Below, piece after piece: positions 24,467-37,191 of a stretch of 64,000 bases of DNA (position 1 is its first letter; each line of letters opens with the position of its first letter). Below the pieces are notes generated by a model, which saw nothing but the letters and a program-made list of their open reading frames with translations, did not search any database and was not told the DNA's origin. The translations under genes and the position numbers were made by a program. The stretch spans positions 1-64,000 of the forward strand of contig JARFJB010002413.1 in assembly GCA_036346205.1 (NCBI GenBank). The letters are read 5' to 3'. This DNA is from Vesta saturnalis (taxonomy: Eukaryota > Arthropoda > Insecta > Coleoptera > Lampyridae).

Positions 24467-27400
24467 GTGATAGTGAAGCACGGTCGCCACCGTGCAACCC
24501 TTACGGTTGTGTCCCCTACCCCCGACGCCGCCCATCTACGTACACCTACACCTACACAAATATACGCACACACCCTCGCCTGGCCGCCACCGTCCTCACA
24601 CACACGCTCCCATTCAAACGCCTCAGCCATTTCCACCTCATCCACACACTCCTACATCTCTACGCGTTCCACCGCCTCCACAAAACCTTCACACAAACCC
24701 ACTAAACATACACACAAACCCGCCCTGCTACCTACATCCACCCAGCCACCTATACCTGCCGTGATTCCCACACCCTCTACCCCTAATCCTAATCCTACAC
24801 GCTCTCCAATTCTCGAGGTATTGCATACGCAATATCCCCAAAACCATCACTACCCAGAAAACCCTCTACAATTCCTTGAAGTCCCATAACCTTCCCTGGT
24901 TGAATTTAACATTCAACCATAACCATACCTGTCTCCTAGATACAATCTCTCCCTTGCCAGATGGTACACAGCTTAGGCTGCGGTACCACTTCGGTGAGCC
25001 TACCGTTACCCTATCCTAACTGTCCGGTCCCCATTCCTCCAACTCCAATCCTAGACCTCCCCCCTTTTCCTGCGTGATTCATCACGTAGATAAGAACATT
25101 CTAGCCGAAGAGATTCGGGATGCGATCAATACTCCACACGCGAGCAAGGTCGTTCGTATCACCTCTTAGGCCACGAACACTCCCACATCTTTAGTCAGCA
25201 TCATCATCCAATCCAAAAGCACCCTTGACTTTCTCCTCGCACGCGGTGTGGTCATGTTCGGACGACACTACCGTTGCGAATCCTCCCTTATCCCACAACC
25301 TCTCCCCAAGCATTGCTTTGCATGCACGCAGGTAGGGCATGCCGCTGAGGATTGTCCTACCCTCTCCATCCGTTGCCCCAACTGTGGCGAAAGTCACTGA
25401 TCTACCGCTAAGCCAACGTGTAAAACTGCGGGGAAGCACACTCTTCCTACTCCTTTAAGTGCGGAAGCGACGGGACCCTCCCAGTTCCCCGTCAAAGATG
25501 GCAATCCTTGACCCCACCCTGTCTTCCGAAGAGTCCGACTCGGAAGACACCGCACACCTCAAACCCATCCCTTACACAGAGCCTCTCTCCATTAAACGCT
25601 TCCTACATGTCCTCACCTACACCCTTTTTCCTGACCAGCGAAATAGGGTCATTCGTGTCCTAGATTCGCTATCCCGATCCTACTTCCAACGGAGTATAGG
25701 CAGGCGTATCCGGCACGCGGACGGCGGTCTCCGTAATCCGATTACCCAACCCTTAAATTACTCCAAAATAGATATCCTAGAAGGGACCGTTAATGCTAAG
25801 GGCGTTCGTCGGAAAAACTCCTTACTTAAAAACCTCTTACACGAACACAACATACACATTCTTTCCGTTACGAAAACGAAACTCACAAACAGATGCACAC
25901 TTAACTATCACACATATCATACCTTCCTAAACAACAGCCATCACGGAACCGCCCTCGTAATTAGAAATTGCTTCCCATCCATTTTATTTCAACTTCCTGT
26001 GCAGCTACAGTATCTCGCGTTGCTGTGACGATGCACTTTCCCATCCCGATCGTCTTCATTTCATATTAAAACTCGCCAGACCACAACACCTTATCCGAAG
26101 ACCTTTTAATTTGCTCCTCCAGCCTTCCTAATGCAGTCGTTCTGGGTGATTTCAATGCCCGCCACACCCAATTCGGTGACTCCAGAAATAATAGCAACGA
26201 TATCGGGATATCATCAGCTTTGTTACAGTTGCCGCCTTTGCGAGTCACTAACACAGCCTACATATTTCGAGCATCTAGGTGCCTTAATAATAGACCATAT
26301 TATTGTGTCAGAACCTATAGCACATTATTTCGATCCTGAGTGCTTTCTAGGCACCACGATCACCTCAGATCATTTACCACTACTGGTCAAAACTTCATTT
26401 TGTCCGTACCTCCTCAATATACAGTCATTAAAGGTTTTTCGAAGGCAGACTATATGTTCTCCGAACACATCTCCAACAACCTTCCAACACCCAATCGCCT
26501 TAACGCCTTAATCAGACGAAAATCAAACAAACACGCCGAAGACCCCTGGGGCAAAGCCACCTCCCAGTTAGGTTACAGGAATGGAAAACCCTAAATCCCA
26601 CCTAACTGGCCTTTAGGGCAACCTAATCTCCTGCGACTGAGGAAAGGTCGACTAATTCGGTCTCCACCTCCAATCCCCAGTTCGAAAACCGGTTCAAGGC
26701 ACTCCTTGAGAGTCGCCTTGAAGAATTCCGCAATCTTAACCTTCCCGAAATCCAACTCGATAACAAGAATCCTTTCTTTGTCCCCATCACTCCTGCCTAG
26801 GTCAACGCTGACTTCAAGACGGAAGAAATTCAGCCCCAGGTCATGACGGCCTAAATCGTAAAATCCTAAGGCACCTACCCGACCTAGCCCTCCGATTACT
26901 CTCCGACATTTACAACAAATGCCTACCCTTATCACACTTCCTGCGGTCTGGAAATCGGCCTCCACCTTCATGATAGACAAACCCCACTCCGACATAACAA
27001 CACCTTCCTCCTACAGCCCCATCTCCCTCCTGACTTAACTCGGAAAATGCTTCGAGCAGTTTCTAGCCAGGTGACTCAGGGACCACCTCGAATTCAATCA
27101 TCTCCTTGCCAGCAGCCTATTCGTCCCAACCGAACGTGACACGATCCCATGTCGAAGCTGCTTACTGAAACCACCAGAGCATTCAATTGCAAGCAATGCA
27201 ATCTGGCTGTGTTTCTGGACATTAAGCAAGCATGTGAAAGGGTCTGGCACTCCAGTCTCCTAAACAAGATACGCAACTTCAACATACCCAACCCTTTCTC
27301 CAAACTCCTATTCTCGTAACTGACTAATCGGTCAGTTCGAGTCAAAGTAGGAAACACCTCCGATCCTTTTCAACCTACAGCAAAGTTCTGCCTTAGCCCT

Positions 27401-28300
27401 GATCCTTTACACTATCTTCGGATCCGATATTCCCGAAGTTACACAACCAGCAGTAGTCGTTGCACAGTTTGCGGATGACACCACGTTCTGGGCGGTTAAT
27501 CGGAACAGCGGAACGGCCTCCCGTCTCATATCCAAAACCCTCTGGAACTTCTCCATCTGGACGAACCGGTGAAGAGTATCCCACCAAAAGCCAAACAATC
27601 GTCTTCCGACATCCAAACTACACCGAAGATAAGTTTTCAAATCTAGCCAACAGCAATGTTTCCCTCGCCCTGAATCAGGAAAGAGTCCCACTCCAACAAT
27701 ATCACCTACTTAGGAATCCTCTTCACCAGAAACCTGAATTGGTTTCCCGATGTACAAAGAACACTAAACAGGATAAGAAACCGAGCAAACCCACTAGGCG
27801 CCCTCAGGGGTTACCATCACAAAACACACTACAACACACCTACAAAACATACATACGCACTGTTATCGATTTCCGAGCACCCATATACACTAACATAAAC
27901 CCTAATCACCTCTCCTCTATCGCTTCCTGTGAACGCCGAATACTCAGACGCATACACAGGTTACCTTGGAGGTACCCTAACAACCTCACAATACAACACG
28001 CAAACATACCACCCATCACACAGAATAGAAACAGAGAAACTTTTCACACAAAAGAATCTTTGGTGACGCAATCCCAACTCGAAAGATCCTTATCACTCCT
28101 AATAACCACTGTTTTCCTAAAAACCAAACTCAACTCTTTGATGACCTCCGCGAGGAGATAGAAGAATCCTTAGGTAATGTTCCATATGCCCTCCGTATCC
28201 CTCCGTCTCTTCCATAACGAGCTAGTATGATGCCGGCAAACGAATCGGATTAAACACACTAAGCAGGCTACACCCCACTAAACAACACACACACTTAAAC
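24467..28300 (+). mobile_element. Jockey-like non-LTR retrotransposon, full span but heavily broken
   Basis: The stretch is markedly C-rich on the plus strand compared with its AT-rich neighbours. Order 5' to 3': a Pro/Thr-rich ORF1 start (24,467-24,889); a zinc-knuckle block (about 25,310-25,430; HCFACTQVGHAAEDC then RCPNCGESH); endonuclease (about 25,770-26,400) with HNIHILSVTKTKL, VLGDFNARHTQFGDSRN at about 26,136 and ITSDHLPLL; RT (about 26,950-27,560) with a degraded SSYSPISLL and FADDTTFW at 27,468; and a C-terminal tail with RRIHRLPWRYPNN. Many frameshifts and stops separate these blocks. The GDFNA/SDHLPLL and FADD pattern with CCHC gag points to the Jockey group, but the clade is an inference. 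Confidence 0.82.
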
Positions 28301-28452
28301 CAATTATCACTCATATTCAAATAAATCTAAATCTTGTTTTTCTTTTTTTTACAATAAAAAGAACCATATCTCATGATTGTAAACTATACAATAGTACAAA
28401 ACATCGCAACAACAAAAATGGATTGACCAGGGCTAAAGTGGAGAAGGACTCC

Positions 28453-28456
<4 letters not shown>

Positions 28457-28494
<38 letters not shown>

Positions 28495-28498
28495 TATA
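28457..28498. repeat. (TA)n microsatellite
   Basis: TA run broken once by CA, just beyond the LINE 3' end. Confidence 0.95.
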
Positions 28499-30267
28499 AG
28501 CTATAAATAAGTAAATACCAACTATTAGCATGAGCATACTAACAAAATAAACAAAAAAAACAGATCCATTAATTGATTTTTACTTTCTAAAGCATTGCAG
28601 TCGTGAAAAAATAAGTTGCGTTATTTTGATGTTTTACGACTCCCTGGGTCCGAAAAAGAAATTTTAGAAAGTAAGCCTATCCACCTGATTGGAAATTCAA
28701 GAAGTTTGAGATAATTTGTCCATTATTTGTCGGACTGCAGTCTTTTTGAAAAAAACCTGTTTTACATGCCAGTTAGTGGAAGTTCTATAATTTCATTTGG
28801 TACCTTAATGTATAAGAGGTTGAAGTATCTCGCGGAATTTAAATTTTCATTGAAAAAATACGTCCCAATTACGTGGCAAGGCGGTTCAGCACACGGGTTA
28901 TATTTATGACGATGTAAATTGCAACCCGCCGTTGATCGAGCTTTCTCGTCATTTCTGCGATGAAGAATAAAACACTCTAACGCATTATATTTGTCACTAT
29001 TTGAAAATGTCTACTACGTGAAACCATAATTTTGTTATTGTTTGTTATTTATCTCGACCGCACATGCACATGTTGTACAAGGTTTAAAGGAATTTTTAAT
29101 GAGGATTTTAAAAATGCGAAAATTTAAGAAAAACAAAAGTTGACTTTGGCCGTTATCAATAGCATAGAATTGCTGATGCCACTTTTAACACTGCCGTATC
29201 CTCTTACCTATAGCTTGAAGATTTGATGACGCTGTGATTGTGGTTTTTCGAAAATGCACATTTTTGACTGTTGACGCTGTGTCTACGTAACGATGTCAAT
29301 TTGAAATAAAATAAACCTAGATTATTTTGGGGCAGAGAAATGCACAACTTGCCTTCCATTTAAACCAGATAACTTAAATAATATCTGGTGTGGCGTGCAC
29401 GTAACTTGATTACGAATGCCTTCTTAGCACAGAGCAGTTCTGTTTCACACTTATGTCCACCTAATCAATTATTATTACAAATCATTAGCGTGCATAATTG
29501 TAAAGTAATCTTTTGTATAAAATTTGAATTACATTGCACTGTATCTCTGCGCTATAAAATAGTAATTTCTTAAGAAATATGATTATGGATAACCATATTT
29601 GTACGATAGTTTCCGAGTAAACACGAAGAACGTCTTGTACTATTGAACGCATGAAATTGTTTTCCAATAAGAAAAAAACGTTTACAAAACTAAAATTAAA
29701 TTATCCTTGAATAAGGGTTCGGCTGTTTTTGACGAAGATTGAAAGGTTTTACAGGTATTCACAAAAAATGATTTATACCCGCTTTCCTACCCACCGACCG
29801 ACTGGAATAAGTCTTTAAAGTGTCAGCATACAATTTACAGAATTACGAAATAAGCTTTGTTTTATGATGCAAGTGGAGTTTGTTTAGCAAAATTTGTTGT
29901 TAGCGTTTGAAGCCCTTAAAATTAGCAATTTTACTTCGTCCGCTAGAAGAACAAAGCGGTTCGATAATCTTCAGGTCTCCTATCCGTTTAAATAAATGTA
30001 TAATGGTTTATTTTAAATTTGGAGCCAAAACCTTTTGGCCATTTTTTATCTGACCTTACCTATAAACTGAAAATTTGAGAATAATAGCTGCTAGTTTTAA
30101 TTTGACTGGTAGAGAATATGTTTTAGAAATTTTTATCGATTCTTGCATAAGGGTTTAACCGCTTAAAACTCGGCTTAACATTAGTGACGTAATTAACGTG
30201 GTTAATTTACGGTTCCACAAACTCGATAAAATTCAATCAACTATGGGCGAGTTTTTAAACATTTAGT

Positions 30268-30328
30268 AATGGAAACTGTTTTGTAAATTAATGAAACATT
30301 TCCATCTTAAAAAATGCATGGTAATGAC
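30268..30328 (+). repeat. 62 bp dispersed repeat, copy 1
   Basis: TGTTTTGTAAATTAATGAAA and CATTTCCATCTTAAAAAATG and GCATGGTAATGAC are shared with 32,167-32,227, with only two or three differences. Confidence 0.85.
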
Positions 30329-32166
30329 AGAGGGGGAGCATTACAAAAACCTTGGGTAACCTGTAAAGTGTTTATAACATTTTGCGTTATTACTGTAAAA
30401 GTAAGACAGTTTGTATTGAAACGTTTCTTTAGATAAGTCGTGTAAGCGAAATTCGCTACTTAGGTGTTTCCTTTGATTATAAATTAGCGTTGACTTCACA
30501 TTATTCAAATGTAAGTAAAACTTATCGCAATTTAGAATTTTTGATGAAATACATTTAAATCGATATCCACCTGGAAAGTACGCCAAGAAAAAATTTACAG
30601 TAAAAATTTCTTTACAAAGTTTTTCGTGGTCACATTGACTGCGTAGAGTTGCTAAATCAAATTAACTATCGTCGCACTTATTTGTGTCATTTTTGCATGC
30701 TTTTTCGTGTTGCTTTCGCACGAAGTAATGTTTTCGCTTATTCGCCCATTAACAGAATGCTGCGTCTTTTTAATGAATCGTCAACTGACTTAGATATTTT
30801 TTATAATTTACAACCTCCTATATTAAAATATATACTTAGCCTAAACTAGGTATAATAATTGTAGTAGTTTAGTACTGTAATACAAATTAAGGGTTTCTGA
30901 TTAGATTAGTACACGCTTGGTAATATCTTCTTTTTAGTTTTATTATTATTTGCATTATTTGTCATGGGAAGTCTGTATGCTAATAATTTGCTAATAGAAT
31001 TTCTTAGTTTAAGTTAACTAATTCGGGGTTTGGACTTATATAATTGTTTTTTGTTGGAATTTAAATATCTTGTTTGTACGAGGAAATGCTGTATTTACTA
31101 CTTAACATTCAATATTATTTAATAGCTAATGCTGCTGCATTGTGATTGGGCTCTCGCCTGTAGTGTGGCATATAAATAAAACAAAATAAAGATTTGTACA
31201 TGAGTGAAATATTAAATAGAATACTTTATTTGGGAGAACGTGGCTAAAAGTATGAATATGAAATATTTAGCTGTTAAATAACTAGTGGTGTAAAATTTAG
31301 GAACAATGCAGAATTAAGATTAAGTTTTAATAATGACCATCAACTTTATGACAAAATGTGTAGACGTCATTTCTAAAAATAGTCCAATTTTACATAACTT
31401 TTGTGTTTGAAATTTCTTGACACCAGGCCAATACTGCATCAATAATTAATTTGATTACTTAAAGATTTAAAACCAGTAAACTGTATCGGCGACAAGCGTA
31501 CGGTTTTTTTTTCAAGTTGGCATCTAAATTTCTCTTAACGTTAAATCATTATTATTGTGTTGACACGTTGCCTATTTTCATTATTTAAATTAATGGTTGA
31601 TGAAAGGCAATCAAGTGGATTTTTAAGCGAATGCGGAGTTTAGTGACTCTGCTCTCTGGGCTAAGGCAAATAAACCACAAAGTCTTAAAAAAATAACTTT
31701 ATTGCCAGGTGCATACAGTCTTTTTTTCCGAAACCGGAATCATGAAGTAAAAAGTTCAAATTGGACCACTTTTCGAGTTATAAAAGCTACGGTTTTTTTT
31801 GTGAAATTATGATTGGTTAAGAATTGGAAAATTTATTGTTTCATTTCTATAAACACCTACCTACCTTGCAGGTTGTATTCTACTGTCGGTATTTTTTCCA
31901 GGTGAATCGATATTAATCATAACATTTTATGTTTGAGTGTTATATGTTTTAAATCTGGTGTGAAGTACCTACTAAGATTTATGTTAACCATGTATGGTCA
32001 TACGTACTCCATAAGTTGTTGCGTCAAAATTAAAACATTATTACAATTTTAATTTTATTATGACAAATTAATTCCTAAAAATGGATGCGAATAACCAAAA
32101 CAATAATGAATATTATACTTTAAGAAATTGTAGTAAATGTTCAAAAACATTTCCGTTTTCTTGTAC

Positions 32167-32227
32167 TATGGAAAGTGTTTTGTAAATTAATAAAACATTT
32201 CCATCTTAAAAAATGCATGGTAATGAC
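32167..32227 (+). repeat. 62 bp dispersed repeat, copy 2
   Basis: Direct copy of 30,268-30,328, 1.9 kb away. The match stops sharply on both sides, as for a short transposon end or a small segmental copy. Confidence 0.85.
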
Positions 32228-32640
32228 GTCTCGCAATATTTTGTGCTGCCCTTCGGATACCCCTCCTCAAGAAATTAAATTCATGGAAGATATTTGCCCT
32301 CAATTCTTCTATGTTATTTTAATCATTTTTTAAACCATAATTCATTATAATAAAATATTTTAATGACCATATTTACTTCTACGTGCCCCCTTCCCCCCTT
32401 AACTCAAAATAATTGCATCTGACATGGTCTTCACATTTGCGATTACGGGTATAATAAATTCCGATAATCTTACGCTTATCTTCATTTTCAACATTTGCCA
32501 AAGCATATTGACTTTAAAAAAAGAGAAATTAAATTAATTATAATTATATAGGATAGTCGTTAATAATATGCTGCGAAACAAACAGATACTAAAGAACTGG
32601 CAGTTACTGACAGTAATTGTTTAAATTTTTCTGATTTGGG

Positions 32641-32641
<1 letters not shown>

Positions 32642-32690
<49 letters not shown>
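32642..32690. repeat. (TA)n microsatellite
   Basis: Uninterrupted TA run. Confidence 0.95.
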
Positions 32691-32694
<4 letters not shown>

Positions 32695-33357
32695 TATGTA
32701 TATGTATATCAACAGCAAAGAAAGGGGGCGCCGCTTCTATGAAACAAGTCGTCAGTAACTATTTGCCGCAACATATATGATAGTACACCTCAAAATTGAC
32801 ATTTTAAGTGCTCAAATTATTCTAAATTAGGCAAGGAACTGGAGACAAATTAAAACATGATTTAATTTGTTGTATTCTTAACAATAACGATTATACAACA
32901 TTTAAAAGAAAAATCACTAAACTTGTTTTCGCTCATCAAAGTTTGAATTTAAAAAAAAACTGAAGTTATTATGGTAAGGGTGTAAAACTGTCAAAAATCA
33001 TAATAATTGTTTCATTTGTTCGATGGTCAACTGTAAATCAATAATAAAATCGTTATAACTGTGTTATTTTTAAAAATACATCATGTCTGATATCGTTACA
33101 AAGCTTAAAAAATGCGCATCTGATAAAGGCACAGTCCACTATATCTTCCATTTAAAAAATAATAGCAGAGTTATTTAGAATTAAATAAAATGCAAAATTT
33201 TAGTTCTTTTGAAATACCTAGTAAGCCATGAACTTTGTTCAAGTGTGTGTAAGTGTCGTTAATTTAGGTTCATAAAACTCTTTCCTCATTTAACCGAATC
33301 TCTATCTCTTGTAGTTTCCGAGATGCCAATGCTTAAAATTAAAAAAACTTATCTTGT

Positions 33358-33470
<113 letters not shown>

Positions 33471-33817
33471 ATTTGCACTACTACGCTGGTGATTTTAATT
33501 TTGGCGTACAATTGCATTTATTAACACTTTTTAGAATTTCAAAAGGAACTACTTTGTTTGGAATAACTTCTACATTAGTTATAATTTACTAGAAAAGTAA
33601 TTACTGCATTGGTATTAGAAATAATTAGAATTTTGGTTGAGGTTATATTTCCGTAAAAATAAATTTTCAGGGAAGTTAAAAATAAAATGACAACGGCAAC
33701 ATCAACTAGCAACATAGTTTAGTATACCATAACAGTTTCAATTGTCTCCGGTATCATAAACACGATAAAAACCCAAATTTCCGAATGTGCATTACTACGC
33801 CAGCGCAGTATGGAAGC

Positions 33818-33938
<121 letters not shown>

Positions 33939-34562
33939 GAGTGGGCCTCAGAAAACAGTCCACCCCGATATTTGGCTGTATTCATTACACTTTAAGGAAA
34001 TGCTGAAACACGTCGATCTTTGTTCCAAGGGGGCACATTTTTACGATACAGGTATCTGTCATTTTTCAACCCCCTCCCTTCCACCTCCCGCGTTTAGATG
34101 GAGTATTCAAGCATGTGATCATCCATGATTTTTTTCGATGTTTACATCTTTGCAAAAAAAGCCTTAATTAATTTAAAGTGCAACTTCTCGCAAAAATGAA
34201 ACGCAATGCCTATGTTTTGATAATGTGTCAATTTTATCCGTCACATCAAAAGCAAATTACAACGAATTTTGTAAAAAATTAGTAATTTGATACTAAGACA
34301 GTTTGTTTAACATTACTGATAGCAATTCAATTTAGGTATTTTTTGATTTTAAAATTGGCAAGAAAATTGGCCGAAGATTCAGGTTTTGCGGGCACTACGG
34401 TTCCTAGGGTTTTGAAACTTCATAAATTTCTTCCGTACAAGATAAATTTAGGACAGGAAATAAATGAATATGGCCCAGACAGGCAAATACAGTTTTGTGA
34501 GATTATGACTAACCAAATAAATACTAATGCAAACTTTTTATTTAACATTTGTTTTTCGGATC

Positions 34563-34568
34563 AATGTT
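34563..34568. repeat. target-site duplication AATGTT, left copy
   Basis: Identical to 35,054-35,059; lies in the first catalytic Asp motif of the mariner transposase. Confidence 0.88.
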
Positions 34569-35053
34569 AGTAGTACACGGGCCTAACCTCCAGGGGAACT
34601 GCTCTTAATATAGCCAAAAGGACCTTAATTAGATGGCCATCAAAAATAACCCTAAGACCAACTCCAAGTTCAAGACCTAGCTCCAGGTCCAGCCTCCAAG
34701 TCCAAGATCAGCCCCAGCCCCTCACGTGAGCATGTGCAAAAAGGGCTCTAATTAGGGTTGACCCTCGAAAAGAAACCATAGGGTAGAAAATACGGTCTCA
34801 CACGTGAGCTGTCATAAAATAGGGTTGAAAAACACGTCCTACACGTGGGTGTGTAAAAAAATAATTAGGGATAAAAAAAGGATTGAAAATGCGGTCTCAC
34901 ACGTAGGTGTGTGAAAATTAGGGTTGAAAAAGGCCTCCGAAAAGAAACCATAAAAAATAAGGGTAGAAAATATGGTCGCCCACGTGGGCATATAAAAAAG
35001 TGAAAGATGGGTTTTCCCCAGAAAATCCAAGATGGCGGTGCAAGTGTACTACT
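34569..35053. mobile_element. 485 bp non-coding element with 10 bp TIRs and 6 bp target duplication
   Basis: The outer bases AGTAGTACAC (34,569-34,578) return as GTGTACTACT (35,044-35,053). The target sequence AATGTT is present on both sides (34,563-34,568 and 35,054-35,059). The interior holds about five degenerate units of roughly 60 bp built around CACGTG (34,723, 34,801, 34,843, a CACGTA near 34,899, and 34,981) with GGGTTGAAAA/GGGTAGAAAA spacers. No protein is encoded. The 6 bp duplication and AG...CT ends do not fit mariner (TA) or hAT (8 bp). Confidence 0.88.
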
Positions 35054-35059
35054 AATGTT
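35054..35059. repeat. target-site duplication AATGTT, right copy
   Basis: Identical to 34,563-34,568. Confidence 0.88.
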
Positions 35060-35683
35060 CTTTTTTTCTAAATGGTACCGTAAATCGACACAATTGCTGT
35101 TACTGGGCTGACGAAGATGCCAGAGTATTCCGCGAAACACATACCCAGCATCCTCTTAAATTAAATGTGTGGGTAGGAATTTATGGAGATCGTATTGTTG
35201 GGCCATTTTTTTTGCCACAAAATTTGAACGGAGAAACATGTCGAATTATTACAGGGCACTGTTTATCCCGCTTTCACAGATAAAATCGAAAATGATAATC
35301 GATACTCAGAAGATGGTGTGTTTTTCCAACAAGACTTAATGAACAATTTCCTAGGCAATGGATTGGAAGAAGAGGCTTCATTGAATGGCCTGCAAGATCC
35401 CCCGATTTAGCGCCTCTGGATTTCCTTAGTGGGGTTAGTTAAAGAGCAAAACTTATACAACCGAACCTGCTTTATTGGAAAAATATAATATTAAAAATAT
35501 TTTTAACATCTAATTCATTAATTCATTATAAATTTGAGTAAATTGTTTTTGGTTCCGCATTTACTTCTTAACCATTCAACCTAATTAAATCAAATTTTGA
35601 ACACTTATCACTCAGGTCCTGGTGGTTTGTATATGTTGTTACTGTGTTTATATGTATATGTTTATGTATATATATTATATATT

Positions 35684-36741
35684 GTGTGTGTCAGTGTGTG
35701 TGTGTGGTGTGTGATATGTGATATGTGATGTGTAGTGTGAGTGTGAGTGTGTGAGTTGTGTGTGTGTGTGTGTGTGTGTGATGTGTGGTGTGAGTGTGTG
35801 AGTGTGTGAGTGTGTAGTGTGTGTGTGTGAGTGTGTGGTGTGTGAGTGTGTGAGTGTGTGGTGTGGTGTGAGTGTGTGAGTGTGAGTGTGTGAGTGTGTG
35901 AGTGTGTGAGGTGTGAGTGTGTGAGTGTGTGTGTGTGAGTGTGTGAGTGTGTGAGTGTGTGTGGAGTGTGATGTGTGAGTGTGGAGTGTGTAGTGTGAGT
36001 GTGTGAGTGTGTGAGTGTGTAGTGTGTGAGTGTGTGAGTGTGTGAGTGTGTGAGTGTGTGGTGTGTGGTGTGTGAGTGTGGGTGTGTGAGTGTGTGAGTG
36101 TGTGGTGTGAGTGGAGTGTGTGAGTGTGTGGTGTGTGGTGTGTGTGTGTGTGGTGTGGGTGTGCGTGTGTGCGTGTGTGCGTGCTGTGGTGTGCGTGTGT
36201 GCGTGTGTGGTGTGCGTGTGTGCGTGTGTGCGTGTGTGCGTGTGTGCGTGTGTGCTGTGTGCGCGTGTGCGTGTGTGCGTGTGTGCGTGTGTGCGTGTGT
36301 GCGTGCTGTGCGTGTGCGTGGTGCTGTGCGTGCGTGTGCGTGTGTGCGTGTGTGCGTGTGTGCGTGTGTGCGTGTGTGCGTGTGTGCGTGTGTGCGTGTG
36401 CGTGTCGTGCGTGTGTGCGTGTGCGTGTGTGCGTGTGTGCGTGTGTGCGTGTGTGCGTGTGCTGTGCGTGTGTGGTGTGTGCGTGTGTGCGTGTGTGCTG
36501 TGCTGTGCGTGTGTGCGTGTGTGCGTGTGCTGCGTGTGTGCGTGTGCGTGTGTGCGTGTGTGCGTGTGTGCGTGTGTGCGTGTGTGCGTGTGTGCGTGTG
36601 TGCGTGTGTGCGTGTGTGCGTGCGTGCGTGCATGCATGCGTGCGTGCGTGCGTGCGTGCGTACGCGCGCGCGTGCGCGCGTGCGTGCGCGCGCTTGCGTG
36701 CGTACGTGCGTGCGTGCGTGCGTGCGTGCGTGTGTGTGTGT
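35684..36741. repeat. GT-rich array A: (GTGTGA)n, (GTGTGC)n and (GCGT)n
   Basis: Ordered domains: GTGTGAGT units (about 35,730-36,125), GTGTGCGT units (about 36,160-36,620), then GCGT/GCGC units with GCATGCATGCG, ending in TGTGTGTGAATGG. Frames of over 200 codons on both strands are repeat artefacts. The right end is the same as that of array B. Confidence 0.96.
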
Positions 36742-37191
36742 GTGAATGGATTTATGTATGTCTTCCACATTTACTTCTGAACCCATTTAAATAAAATTTT
36801 CCACACTTATTACTCAGGCCCTAGAGTAGATTTTAGTATGTTTGGGCTTCTAATACTACGTAAGGATGCGCCATGTATCAGAAAATGTAGCAGCTGATGA
36901 TTTAACACTAGCGTTACCGCTACGCGCGTTGTTGCGGGTAACCGGACTTAAGCAGCTGATTGAAAATACTTTATAAATGATCATCTTTGTTATGATGGTC
37001 ACCGTTGCGCGTGATCTTCGCGATTACCATCAACAAAGCACCAAGACGGTCATTAAATGTAGTTGGTTTGAATTTAGAAAACTTGTGTTTTTCTCGTGGG
37101 CAATTGTACTTTGCTTGCTCCTGACTTAGTACCATGAGTTGCATGTTTTTTTAGCTTTAAGCGCAGCAACACGTGTCCGGTACGGCTAATA

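Larger units (their letters stand above)
34343..35430 (+). pseudogene. mariner-family transposase remnant (third copy), split by a 485 bp insertion
   Basis: Left part, 34,343-34,568: RKLAEDSGFAGTTVPRVLK and HKFLPYKINLGQEINE, the HTH and linker of insect mariner relatives, ending in NICFSDQ, the first catalytic Asp motif. The frame breaks off there. It resumes after the insertion at 35,054, where the sequence continues with FFLNGTVNRHN, then KLNVWVGIYGDRIVGPFFLP, and finally RQWIGRRGFIEWPARSPD and LAPLDFL (third Asp). The segment around the second Asp is deleted or shifted (near 35,300-35,330). Removing the insertion and one copy of its target duplication restores the frame across the junction. 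This copy is closer to the one at 5-1440 than to the one at 21.6 kb. Confidence 0.85.

Noticed and set aside
25191..27691. Several minus-strand frames in the LINE (25,191; 26,591; 27,094; 27,407)
   Set aside because: Antisense shadows of the C-rich LINE coding strand.
35662..36794. Frames of 215-374 codons in the GT array, and the same in 43,094-43,845
   Set aside because: Pure products of the dinucleotide and hexamer repeats, present in all frames.
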